Shown: positions 36,468-44,537 of the stretch, piece after piece
Position numbering within the stretch: position 1 is the first letter of the stretch
How the letters are laid out: every line of letters starts with the position of its first letter
Assembly: GCA_964486295.1 (NCBI GenBank)
Contig: CAZAMF010000011.1
Location: 4,496-68,495 of the forward strand
Direction: 5' to 3'
Source: CALBZG01 sp964486295
GTDB lineage: Bacteria > Bacillota > Clostridia > Peptostreptococcales > Anaerovoracaceae
DNA: 64,000 bases
Notes under the pieces: generated by a model
Databases searched by the model: none
Told to the model about the DNA's origin: nothing
Seen by the model: the letters and a program-made list of their open reading frames with translations, nothing else
Made by a program: the position numbers and the translations under genes

Positions 36468-37994
36468 ATGAAAGTATTGCTCACAACGCTTAATTCAAAA
36501 TATGTGCATTCATCGCTGGCACTCCGGTGCCTCTATTCTGCTGCAGCAGAAAATCTTCAGAATTACGATATCAAGATCGACATCAAAGAATTTACAATCA
36601 ACAACGATGATGATTTCATTTTAAATGAACTGATCTATTTTGATTATGAAGTGATCTGCTTTTCAATCAATATATGGAACGCAGACAGGATCGCCGGCAT
36701 AACCGAAGTTCTGAAGAAAGCATTGCCAAATGTCAAATTGCTGGCCGGCGGACCGGAAGTCAGCAATGATCCCGTTGCTTTCATGAAGGAAAACCGGCAC
36801 ATCGATTTTCTGATCGTCGGGGAAGGCGAGTATGCGTTTACCGCGCTATGCAGCCAGGGCTTTGCCGGCCCGGAGCTGTCCGCTATCGGAGGGCTTATTT
36901 ACAGAAACAGAGCGGATGGCAAAATCTATGTAAATCCGCCGGGGGAGATTCTGAAAATGGAGTCTTTACCCTTCCCGTACCGATATCTTCCTTTTGAAAA
37001 AGACAAGACGATCTACTATGAAAGCAGCAGAGGATGCCCGTTCAACTGCAGCTATTGTATGTCCTCTATCGAAAAATCCATCCGGGGACTTCCGGTGGAA
37101 AGGGTAAAAGAAGATCTGAATCAATTTATCAGCGCTAATGTTGAGCAGGTCAAGTTTGTCGACAGGACTTTCAATTGGGATCGGGAAAGATGCCATGAAC
37201 TATGGCAGCATCTCATCGAAAATGACAATGGAATTACCAACTGGCATTTTGAAATCTGCGCGGAACTGTTAGACCGGCAACTGATAGACTTGCTGAATGG
37301 AGCCAGAAAAGGGCTTTTTCAAATCGAAGCCGGTATCCAAAGCACAAATGCTAAAACGCTGGCTGCAGTGAACCGAAGTACCGATATCGAACCGGTTTTT
37401 GAAAACCTGAAGGAAATCGTAGCCGTGGGTAATACGCATGTTCATGTTGATCTGATTGTCGGACTCCCCTTTGAGGGCTATAGTGCGTTCAAGGACTCAT
37501 TTAACAAAGTATTTGATATACATGCAGATCACTTGCAGCTGGGCTTTTTAAAACTGTTAAAGGGCACCGCTCTGCGTAACGATGCGGATAAATACGGATA
37601 TGTATTCAGAAAAAATCCGCCTTATCATATCATCAGCAACGATTTCATCTCAGCTCGGGATATCATCCGATTGAAACAGGTCGAAACCGTTTTGAACCTC
37701 TTTTCAAACAGAGGTGGCTTTGAAAACACCGTCGATTATTTCATATCACTGAATACCAGCGCTTTTGACTATTTCGAGGAAATGGCTCTTTACTATTACT
37801 TAAAAGGCTATCACCAGAAGTCGCACAAGAAAGAAGATCTGTACAGAATACTGAGACAGTATGCGTATTGGAAGGACAGGTCATGCGAAGGTGCATTCAA
37901 TAAGGCCACCGAACTGCTTTATATGGATATGGAAAATACGCTGAACCCTGACGCAATAAAAAAATTCAACAAAAAAGGCTGGAAAATAGAATAG
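36468..37994 (+). CDS. B12-binding radical SAM protein (DUF4080-type C terminus)
   Basis: A 508-residue protein with an N-terminal cobalamin-binding Rossmann-like domain (about residues 1-145, including LLAGGPEVSNDP and IDFLIVGEGEYAF), a radical SAM core with CX3CX2C in GCPFNCSYC (about residue 190) and a long C-terminal domain resembling DUF4080. Members are thought to be methyltransferases or related enzymes; the substrate is unknown. It would require cobalamin, which ties it loosely to the B12 uptake genes at 53-63 kb. Confidence 0.85.
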   Translation: MKVLLTTLNSKYVHSSLALRCLYSAAAENLQNYDIKIDIKEFTINNDDDFILNELIYFDYEVICFSINIWNADRIAGITEVLKKALPNVKLLAGGPEVSNDPVAFMKENRHIDFLIVGEGEYAFTALCSQGFAGPELSAIGGLIYRNRADGKIYVNPPGEILKMESLPFPYRYLPFEKDKTIYYESSRGCPFNCSYCMSSIEKSIRGLPVERVKEDLNQFISANVEQVKFVDRTFNWDRERCHELWQHLIENDNGITNWHFEICAELLDRQLIDLLNGARKGLFQIEAGIQSTNAKTLAAVNRSTDIEPVFENLKEIVAVGNTHVHVDLIVGLPFEGYSAFKDSFNKVFDIHADHLQLGFLKLLKGTALRNDADKYGYVFRKNPPYHIISNDFISARDIIRLKQVETVLNLFSNRGGFENTVDYFISLNTSAFDYFEEMALYYYLKGYHQKSHKKEDLYRILRQYAYWKDRSCEGAFNKATELLYMDMENTLNPDAIKKFNKKGWKIE

Positions 37995-38002
37995 GTGATC
38001 AG

Positions 38003-39037
38003 ATGACCTTAGTGAAAAACATATCGGCCGGGAATCCGAAAGATTATGATATTCAGATAAGAGCCGACCGGATCGGTAAATATTTCAGGAAATACCTGGC
38101 TGATTTTGTATTTGCCGAGTTTTCTGAAGCGTACCTGGCAGGAGCGGATCTGACCGGGATCATGAAAGAAGTCCCAGTGCCGCTGAAAAAGTCGGATCTT
38201 GAGCATTTTGCAGGTGGCTCAGGCGTCAGTCCGGAAGAAATAGCGGAAAACATGGCATGGGTGATGGGGATCGATCCTCATTTCAAATACACATCTTCCT
38301 ACGTCAAGTTCATTGACAGGGTATACAAAGGGGAAGCAGTCGATCACCTTCTGGAAAAGGGTGGTCGGGCATTTGCGGAGAGCAGAACCGACGATGCCTG
38401 TATTTATTTCCGGGCCTGTCTTTGTCTGGAGCCGGAAAACCTCAACGCCATGTACAGCTACGCCTTTTGCTGCAGGGAAATGTACCTCGCCAGCGACCAA
38501 AAGGAGTATACCGGAAATTTCAAGGCGGAGGCACTGCACCTTTTTGAACGGATAACTGAAGCGTTTCCCAAACACGCTAAGAGCCATTATTACCTGGGTT
38601 ACATGTACCTGAACCTGGGACTCTATACCAAAGCGCACATCATATGGAACAAGTTCCTGGAGTTGTCCGAAGATCCATCGGATATTGCTGAGATCCGGCA
38701 GCGTATCGGACAGCTGGAAGATCCGGTGAAAATAGAACAGGCAATCAACCATATCATTTCCGGAAGGGATGCAAACGGGTTACCGGTTCTTGAATCGTAT
38801 CGGGACAGCCAATATGGAGACTGGTGGCCGCTTCATTACTATCTGGGACTGGCATATGTCAGCATGGGCCGCCAGGAAGACGCGATCCAATCCTTCAAGA
38901 AAACTTTGGAAAAGAACGGCAGCCATTTGGAAAGCATGCGCCATCTTGCGGAGCTTTATAAAGAATCCGGGAACGTTGAAGAAGAGCGCAAGTATCGAAA
39001 AAAAATGCAGCTAGTTGAACAAAATATTTTGCATTAA
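38003..39037 (+). CDS. Tetratricopeptide-repeat protein
   Basis: A 344-residue soluble protein with no signal peptide. The N-terminal 110 residues match no family that I recognise. From about residue 120 helical TPR-like repeats follow (for example SYAFCCREMY, HYYLGYMYLNLG and HYYLGLAYVSMGRQEDAIQSF). It may be a scaffold for the two radical SAM enzymes immediately upstream, as it starts eight bases after the second; that is an inference from position only. Confidence 0.75.
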   Translation: MTLVKNISAGNPKDYDIQIRADRIGKYFRKYLADFVFAEFSEAYLAGADLTGIMKEVPVPLKKSDLEHFAGGSGVSPEEIAENMAWVMGIDPHFKYTSSYVKFIDRVYKGEAVDHLLEKGGRAFAESRTDDACIYFRACLCLEPENLNAMYSYAFCCREMYLASDQKEYTGNFKAEALHLFERITEAFPKHAKSHYYLGYMYLNLGLYTKAHIIWNKFLELSEDPSDIAEIRQRIGQLEDPVKIEQAINHIISGRDANGLPVLESYRDSQYGDWWPLHYYLGLAYVSMGRQEDAIQSFKKTLEKNGSHLESMRHLAELYKESGNVEEERKYRKKMQLVEQNILH

Positions 39038-39061
39038 TGCATTCAAATAACCACTTTAGTG

Positions 39062-39091
39062 TTGACAGAGCTGTGACTTGTACTGTATAAT
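39062..39091 (+). promoter_or_regulatory. Consensus promoter of the tRNA cluster
   Basis: A perfect TTGACA (39062-39067) and perfect TATAAT (39086-39091) are 18 bases apart, about 30 bases before the first tRNA. This is the strongest vegetative promoter in the window. Confidence 0.9.
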
Positions 39092-39122
39092 AAAGCCTGT
39101 CGCTAGAGATAGGGACTGGTAT

Positions 39123-39197
<75 letters not shown>

Positions 39198-39201
39198 ATT
39201 T

Positions 39202-39289
39202 GCCGAAGTGGCGGAATTGGCAGACGCCCGGGACTTAAAATCCCGTGAGCTTTTAGCTCGTACCGGTTCGACCCCGGTCTTCGGCACCA
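39202..39289 (+). tRNA. tRNA-Leu (TAA)
   Basis: Acceptor arms GCCGAAG and CTTCGGC, anticodon TAA at 39236-39238, a long variable arm (GTGAGCTTTTAGCTCGT region) typical of class II leucine tRNA, and an encoded CCA end. Confidence 0.96.
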
Positions 39290-39323
39290 AGTTCTTTTTG
39301 GGGATGACCGGATAAATAAACGT

Positions 39324-39399
39324 CGCGGGGTAGAGCAGTTGGTAGCTCGTCGGGCTCATAACCCGGAGGCCATAGGTTCAAATCCTATCCCCGCAACCA
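39324..39399 (+). tRNA. Initiator tRNA-fMet (CAT)
   Basis: Anticodon CAT lies at 39357-39359. The first acceptor pair is C1 against A72 (CGCGGGG with CCCCGCA), and the anticodon stem ends in three G-C pairs (GGG/CCC). Both are identity marks of the initiator tRNA. CCA is encoded. Confidence 0.93.
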
Positions 39400-39409
39400 T
39401 GCATTAAAT

Positions 39410-39435
39410 AATCGCCCTGATGGGGCGATTTTTTA
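39410..39435 (+). terminator. Intrinsic terminator of the tRNA cluster
   Basis: AATCGCCC / GGGCGATT (39410-39417 with 39423-39430) is followed by TTTTAA. Confidence 0.88.
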
Positions 39436-39522
39436 ATGCATTAATTATTAGGCAATTATAATAAAATAAGGTATAATAAAAGCTTAGCTATACAAGGAAC
39501 ATGAAAATTTGAAAGGAAATTA

Positions 39523-41166
39523 ATGGAAAATTTATTTTTTAAAGACCTGGATTTATCGACTGAAGTGCAAAAAGCTATCACTAAGATGGGATTTGAGGAA
39601 GCGACTCCAATTCAGGCCAGAGCCATCCCCTATATACTTGCAGGACGCGACATTATCGGGCAGGCTATGACAGGTACGGGTAAGACATGCGCCTTTGGAA
39701 TACCTGCCGTGGAAATGATCGATAATAACGCATCGGACATTCAAGTCCTAATCCTTTGCCCGACAAGAGAACTCTCTGTCCAAGTAGCGGAAGAGATTCA
39801 AGAAGTAAGCAAGTTCAAAAAAGACGTTAAAGTTTTGCCGATTTATGGAGGCCAGTCGATTGAACGACAAATTATGGCCTTAAAAAGAAAACCTCAGATC
39901 ATTGTAGGAACACCAGGCAGAGTCATGGATCATATGAGAAGGCGTACCATCAAATTGATGAATTTGAAAACTCTTATCCTTGATGAAGCAGATGAAATGT
40001 TGAATATGGGATTTCGTGAGGATATTGATGTAATCATTCAAGATCTTCCAAAAGAACGGCAAACATTGCTTTTCTCGGCAACCATGTCTCCGGAAATCAA
40101 GGAAATAACGAAGATGTATCTCCATGAGCCGGAATATATACTAACGGTCCATAAAGAGCTAACAATTCCTAACATTGAGCAATTCTATATCGAGGTTCAC
40201 GAATCGTCAAAGCTTGAGCTGTTGTGTCGACTGATCGATGCGAAGAACATCAAACTCGGTCTTGTGTTCTGCAATACAAAAAAACGGGTTGATGAGCTTA
40301 CAAGTGCCCTTCAGGGCAGAGGGTATTCAGCAGAGGCGCTTCACGGGGACATGAAGCAATCAGAACGCACTCGCGTTATGACCAAATTCAAACAAGGGAA
40401 AATCGAAATCCTTGTTGCGACTGATGTCGCTGCAAGAGGGATTGACGTAAACAATATCGAAGCAGTCTTTAATTACGATATTCCTACAGATGAAGAATAT
40501 TATGTTCACAGAATCGGAAGAACGGCCAGAGCCGGCAAAAAAGGGGTGTCATATTCCTTTGTTTTCGGAAGAGACATGTATAAATTAAAAGAAATACAAA
40601 AGTTTACAAAATCCGTCATTCTGCCGATGCAACCACCTAAAATATCTGATATCGAAGAAGTGAAACTAGAAGCAGCGATAAAAAGCGTAGTGACTATGTT
40701 GGAAGCAGGGGGCTATTCGAAATACGATAAAATAATTGAGAAAATCCTTCTGCAAACAGAAGAGGCAACCACACTGGATGTGGCATCGGTTCTTTTTAAA
40801 ATCGCTTTTGATGAATTAGATCGAAGCTATGAGGAATCGGACCTTGACAACGTAGAGATCCAATATCGCAAAGCGGATATGGTTCGCCTATTCTTGAGCA
40901 TTGGAGAAATGGATAATATCCAGGCAAAGACTATTATGCAAATCATCACATCCAAATCTTCTCTTCCAAAGAAAATGATCGGAGATATTGATGTCAGGAG
41001 GCAATTCTCCTTTGTGGAGGTTCCGTCGGAATATGCAGACAAAGTCATAAATGCGATGATTGATTTTTCATACCGCGGCAAAAAAGTTTCCATTGAAAAA
41101 GCCAGCAAACGTCAAAGACTAAAAGGAAACAAAGGAAGACCTAAACGCGGAAAGAAGAGATACTAA
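39523..41166 (+). CDS. DEAD-box RNA helicase with DbpA-type RNA-binding domain
   Basis: A 547-residue ATP-dependent RNA helicase. It has the Q motif (FKDLDLS...ATPIQ), Walker A TGTGKT near residue 48, PTRELS, DEAD near residue 153, SAT near residue 184 and the HRIGRTARAGK motif VI near residue 330. The last 75 residues resemble the RRM-like DbpA domain and end in a basic tail (KGNKGRPKRGKKRY). Bacillus relatives (CshA, DeaD/YxiN) work in ribosome assembly, mRNA decay and cold adaptation; I cannot assign one of these. GAAAGGAAATTA precedes the ATG. Confidence 0.93.
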   Translation: MENLFFKDLDLSTEVQKAITKMGFEEATPIQARAIPYILAGRDIIGQAMTGTGKTCAFGIPAVEMIDNNASDIQVLILCPTRELSVQVAEEIQEVSKFKKDVKVLPIYGGQSIERQIMALKRKPQIIVGTPGRVMDHMRRRTIKLMNLKTLILDEADEMLNMGFREDIDVIIQDLPKERQTLLFSATMSPEIKEITKMYLHEPEYILTVHKELTIPNIEQFYIEVHESSKLELLCRLIDAKNIKLGLVFCNTKKRVDELTSALQGRGYSAEALHGDMKQSERTRVMTKFKQGKIEILVATDVAARGIDVNNIEAVFNYDIPTDEEYYVHRIGRTARAGKKGVSYSFVFGRDMYKLKEIQKFTKSVILPMQPPKISDIEEVKLEAAIKSVVTMLEAGGYSKYDKIIEKILLQTEEATTLDVASVLFKIAFDELDRSYEESDLDNVEIQYRKADMVRLFLSIGEMDNIQAKTIMQIITSKSSLPKKMIGDIDVRRQFSFVEVPSEYADKVINAMIDFSYRGKKVSIEKASKRQRLKGNKGRPKRGKKRY

Positions 41167-41183
41167 TCGATTTCCTGAACAAG

Positions 41184-41217
41184 AAAGCCGCCGCTTTCTA
41201 AAAAGCGGCGGCTTTTG
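41184..41217 (+). terminator. Intrinsic terminator of the helicase gene
   Basis: A 14-bp perfect stem AAAGCCGCCGCTTT (41184-41197) pairs with 41202-41215 and is followed by TT. It is GC-rich and strong. Confidence 0.88.
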
Positions 41218-41280
41218 GACAAAAAAATACCCTAGATAATATCTAAGGCTCACCGTTTGTTCTTTATATAGCTGTTTAGA

Positions 41281-41355
41281 TTATATCAGTTGCAGGCATT
41301 CGTTTACAACTTCCTGTGTAAGTTCAAATTCAGTATTCTTTTCTTTTGTTTTCAT
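41281..41355 (-). CDS. Possible 24-residue peptide
   Basis: On the minus strand an ATG at 41355 has AAGGAG nine bases upstream and opens a 24-codon frame beginning MKTKEKNTEFELTQ and ending NECLQLI, with one cysteine near the C terminus. Two earlier in-frame ATGs (41361, 41364) are too close to the RBS. It lies 39 bases after the 64-residue gene on the same strand. I know no matching family. The good RBS is the main support; it could be a signalling or toxin-like peptide or chance. Confidence 0.4.
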   Translation of the reverse strand: MKTKEKNTEFELTQEVVNECLQLI

Positions 41356-41393
41356 ATACATCATCTCCTTTCTGTATTATGTAAGAACCCCAT

Positions 41394-41588
41394 TTATGTC
41401 AGTTTTTCACTTAAATACGTGTTTAGTATTCCCTCATAAATCTCATCGGTCAGTTCTTCGTCAGATAGAGGCTTTCTGCCTCCAATCCCGAGTTTTTTAT
41501 CCAGCATTTTATCAATGTGGGTCAAAGTTTTCTTTTGGTCAAATCCTAAGTCAATTATTCTTTTTAATAGATCAAGTGTGGTTTTCAT
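41394..41588 (-). CDS. Small hypothetical protein (64 residues)
   Basis: From the ATG at 41588, preceded by AGAGGAAAAT, the protein has 64 residues, begins MKTTLDLLKRIIDLGFDQKK and continues with KLGIGGRKPLSDEEL. It is soluble, helical and charged, without signal peptide or cysteines. I do not recognise the family. The longer reading from 41615 has no RBS. It is preceded by a terminator-like hairpin and followed by the 24-codon frame, so the two may form one small transcript. Confidence 0.55.
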   Translation of the reverse strand: MKTTLDLLKRIIDLGFDQKKTLTHIDKMLDKKLGIGGRKPLSDEELTDEIYEGILNTYLSEKLT

Positions 41589-41630
41589 ATTTTCCTCTTT
41601 CTTTAGGTGGACCATAATCAGCTATATATA

Positions 41631-41662
41631 ATAAAAACTCTTGCATAAAAATCACAAGAGTT
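41631..41662 (-). terminator. Attenuator-like hairpin upstream of the small minus-strand ORFs
   Basis: Read on the minus strand, AACTCTTG and CAAGAGTT form an 8-bp stem with an 11-base loop, followed by TTTATTATA. It stands between a possible extended -10 (TGATACAAT, complement of 41704-41712) and the 64-residue gene, so it would stop transcription before the gene unless read through. Confidence 0.5.
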
Positions 41663-41899
41663 AACGGTATCTTATGTTCTATTGGGCACTTTTTTACTTT
41701 TTTATTGTATCATAAAATAAAAGATAATGCTATATTATCTGCAATAAATTATTTATCAATCTTGAACCATTGATTCCATATGGCCAATAGTAATGGCCGC
41801 CTTCATAAAATTCTGCTTATATATGATGACAAATGGCTATATATCATATATGATTCATTCGGACCATTACATCGATTTATGAGAAGGGAGATGTTGTTC

Positions 41900-42619
41900 T
41901 TGAAAGCATATAGAAAATATTCGTTAATTTTTCTGACTGTTGCGGCGTTGGTTTTTTCAACATCAGTTATGTCCTTCGGATTACCGGGGCAGGCCGCCGA
42001 CCAAGCTGACCAAAACGCTCAGGTCCCGGTAAAAGTTATTGAGATTTCAGATGACCTCACTCAAGTTGTGATCACACACTATGCAAAACCCACGAATCCG
42101 CCTAAACCAAGCGGCGACTCTGGTGGTTATAAGTTGGCCGGATGGTATTTAAGCGACGCTATTACATTTTCATTGGATCAGTCAATGTCAGGCTACGACA
42201 GTGATTTTACATCAGCATCTCAAGAGTGGGACCATAACACACAAAAGTCATTATTCACACAGACAGCATCCGGAGGCTATGCAAGCGCCTCAATTGATGG
42301 AATGAATTCCGTCTTCTTCGCAGACCTCAGTGCCGGTGTGATCGCAGTGACTTATGTCTGGTATGATCCACAGACAGACATTCTGCTTGAGAGCGACATG
42401 GCATTCAATACGGACTTCCAATGGGGCGACTCACCAACTGAAATGAATTTCCTTAACATAGCGACCCACGAACTGGGGCATGTTTGCGGGCTATCTGACC
42501 TGTATGGTAAGAAATTTTTTCAATTGACCATGTACGGATATTCATGGGAAGGGGATACGTCAAAAATTGATCTGGCGACAGGAGATATCAGCGGACTGCT
42601 AAAAATATACGGAGAGTAG
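41900..42619 (+). CDS. Secreted metzincin-like zinc metalloprotease
   Basis: An exported protein with a signal peptide (KAYRKYSLIFLTVAALVFST region) and a zinc-binding HELGHVCGLSD (His190, Glu191, His194, Asp200 from this start). The HEXXHXXGXXD form, with aspartate as third ligand, is known from snapalysin-type metzincins; a methionine follows in TMYGYSW as a likely Met-turn. I chose the TTG at 41900 because AAGGGAG lies nine bases upstream and the signal peptide then starts correctly; in-frame ATGs at 41891, 41879 and 41780 are alternatives. The middle part (about 60-180) is Ser/Thr/Tyr-rich. The substrate is unknown. No immunity or partner gene is adjacent. Confidence 0.75.
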   Translation: MKAYRKYSLIFLTVAALVFSTSVMSFGLPGQAADQADQNAQVPVKVIEISDDLTQVVITHYAKPTNPPKPSGDSGGYKLAGWYLSDAITFSLDQSMSGYDSDFTSASQEWDHNTQKSLFTQTASGGYASASIDGMNSVFFADLSAGVIAVTYVWYDPQTDILLESDMAFNTDFQWGDSPTEMNFLNIATHELGHVCGLSDLYGKKFFQLTMYGYSWEGDTSKIDLATGDISGLLKIYGE

Positions 42620-42691
42620 AAATTGCAGGCTGAAATAAAATATCCTCGAGATAAGATTCAATTTATATAACCAGCAAAACCATTTAATTTC

Positions 42692-42724
42692 AAGGCTTTC
42701 AGACATTTATGAAAGCCTTTTTCC
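42692..42724 (+). terminator. Intrinsic terminator of the metalloprotease gene
   Basis: AAGGCTTTCA (42692-42701) pairs with TGAAAGCCTT (42710-42719), followed by TTTCC. A near copy lies at 45112-45142. Confidence 0.85.
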
Positions 42725-42873
42725 ATATTGTTTGACCTATGGATAGACGGTTCAATGAAAAGCTTCTTTGCGGCATCTCGAAACAGGTATATTTAAAAAT
42801 ATTTTTGAGGAAGCCGTAAAAAGATGCGATAAAACGGACGTTTCGATTGTTATTATAATAAAGGGATAAGGAC

Positions 42874-43464
42874 ATGATATTCAACGGATATAAATTACCG
42901 CCAAACAAAAAAGATAAAAATCACCGGGACAAAATCATTGTCGATGAAAAAATATTTGAGAAAATTGCCGACAACGATATGGCGGCGTTCGAGGAATTTT
43001 ATCAGATGACAGAACGTAGTGTATATGCCTACCTTCTCTCAATAGTCAAGAATCATGATATCGCGCTGGATCTTGTACAGGATACCTACCTTAAAATCGG
43101 CAGTGCCGCGCATTTATATCAACCAATGGGAAAGCCCATGGCTTGGGTCTATACGATCGCTAAAAATCTTGCAATGACAAGACTGCAATCAGAAAAGAGG
43201 ACCGGAAATGCATTGCCGGAGGATATAGAAAACAAAATGTCAATCTCCTGGATCGAAAACATGGAAGACCGGCATGTGCTGCAGATGGCATTAAAAGTAT
43301 TGGATGAGGAAGAAGCCGAGATCATCCTGCTCCATGCGGTTTCTGATTATACATTTCTGGAAATATCAAGAAGCTTAGGCAAGCCGCTGTCCACGGTACT
43401 GTCGAAAAACCAGCGTGGCTTAAAGAAATTGAGAAAATATTTGTCTGAAAAGGAGGTGCTGTGA
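42874..43464 (+). CDS. ECF-type RNA polymerase sigma factor
   Basis: A 196-residue sigma factor with region 2 (about residues 40-110: SIVKNHDIALDLVQDTYLKI, then KPMAWVYTIAKNLA) and region 4 (about 135-190, with DYTFLEISRSLGKPLSTV as the helix-turn-helix). Regions 1 and 3 are absent, as in ECF factors. It is followed by an RsgI-like membrane anti-sigma gene in an overlapping arrangement (sigma stop at 43464), which implies that its activity is held by that protein. I see no obvious autoregulated ECF promoter upstream. Confidence 0.88.
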   Translation: MIFNGYKLPPNKKDKNHRDKIIVDEKIFEKIADNDMAAFEEFYQMTERSVYAYLLSIVKNHDIALDLVQDTYLKIGSAAHLYQPMGKPMAWVYTIAKNLAMTRLQSEKRTGNALPEDIENKMSISWIENMEDRHVLQMALKVLDEEEAEIILLHAVSDYTFLEISRSLGKPLSTVLSKNQRGLKKLRKYLSEKEVL

Positions 43465-44444
43465 TGAACAACAGAGAAATAATGGGATCCCTGAAGAGGT
43501 CCATAGATCTGGCGCCTTCTGTCGCATTTGAGGATTTGGCAAGGAACACTATGCCAAAGATGCCTGCCCATGACAGCATTACAACACAGACTGTTGATTT
43601 GCCAGTCCCCGTGAAGAGATCGCGTAACTGGGCACCGGCTTTATCACTCGCGGCGATGTTGATCGTGTTCGTATCCGGCTGGGCCATCGAATACAGATTT
43701 CCGGATACGATTATAACGCTGGACGTTAATCCGAGTATAGAAATTTCTTTAAATAAGCAACATGAAGTTCTTTCGGTCAAAGCGCTTAATGATGATGCCG
43801 AAAAAATCATTTTAACAATAGACGAAGAAAATAATGATCTTGAAATCACCTGCCAGGAATTGATCAACGTAATGATAGACGAAGAATACCTTACTGAAAC
43901 AAAGAATGTAGTGCTGGCCACTGTTGAAAATAACAATATTGAAAAAGCGACAAAAACAGCAGAAGAAGTGGCTGATATCATTCAGAACAGCCTGATTTCA
44001 AAAAACATCAGCCCTGTTATTATTTTGCAGCATGATAAGATAAATCAAGACGATCGTGATTTTGCTGCGGAATACGGTGTATCCTCCGGCAAGATAAGAT
44101 TAATAAAGGAAATCAGTACAGAGGATCAATCAAAATCGATAAAGGAACTTTCTCAAATGTCGGTCACCGACCTGTACCATTTGATGAAGCAGGACGTTCA
44201 GGATGATATAGATGAAGATTCAGAAGACCTTAATGAAGCAGCCGAATCCAATGAATCAGAAAACAGCATTGAATCTGATGATGGCAACTATGGCGTTACA
44301 GTTGAAAATGATCAGATGGAAGAGCAAAAATCTGAAATCTATGATGATATGGAGGAATACGAAGAAAATGAAAACGACTCCGTTATCCGGATCGATGATT
44401 TGGAAGATACCGCTGAAGGAGACCGGGAAGAAACGGTCGACTGA
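43464..44444 (+). CDS. RsgI-like membrane anti-sigma factor with acidic tail
   Basis: A 326-residue membrane protein. A cytosolic N terminus (about 1-55) presumably binds the sigma factor; one transmembrane helix follows (about 57-76, ALSLAAMLIVFVSGWAIEY), and an outer domain starts TIITLDVNPSIEISLN. In RsgI proteins the Asn-Pro bond in this segment (here Asn89-Pro90) is cut autocatalytically as part of signal transduction. The outer domain runs to about residue 220, and the last 100 residues are extremely acidic (E, D, S, N). No carbohydrate-binding module is fused, unlike in cellulolytic Clostridia. AGGAGG lies seven bases before the ATG at 43464. Confidence 0.8.
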   Translation: MNNREIMGSLKRSIDLAPSVAFEDLARNTMPKMPAHDSITTQTVDLPVPVKRSRNWAPALSLAAMLIVFVSGWAIEYRFPDTIITLDVNPSIEISLNKQHEVLSVKALNDDAEKIILTIDEENNDLEITCQELINVMIDEEYLTETKNVVLATVENNNIEKATKTAEEVADIIQNSLISKNISPVIILQHDKINQDDRDFAAEYGVSSGKIRLIKEISTEDQSKSIKELSQMSVTDLYHLMKQDVQDDIDEDSEDLNEAAESNESENSIESDDGNYGVTVENDQMEEQKSEIYDDMEEYEENENDSVIRIDDLEDTAEGDREETVD

Positions 44445-44537
44445 ACCGACAAGTTAAAGGGATCAAACATTTCCAAAGGAAATGCTTGAATATAGCAAGC
44501 AGTAAAAACCGATTAATTGTGAAAGGAGGAAGTAAAA

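Noticed and set aside
42854..42859. TATAAT immediately before the ECF sigma gene.
   Set aside because: No -35 is at the right distance, and transcription would begin about eight bases before the ATG, leaving no room for the RBS.
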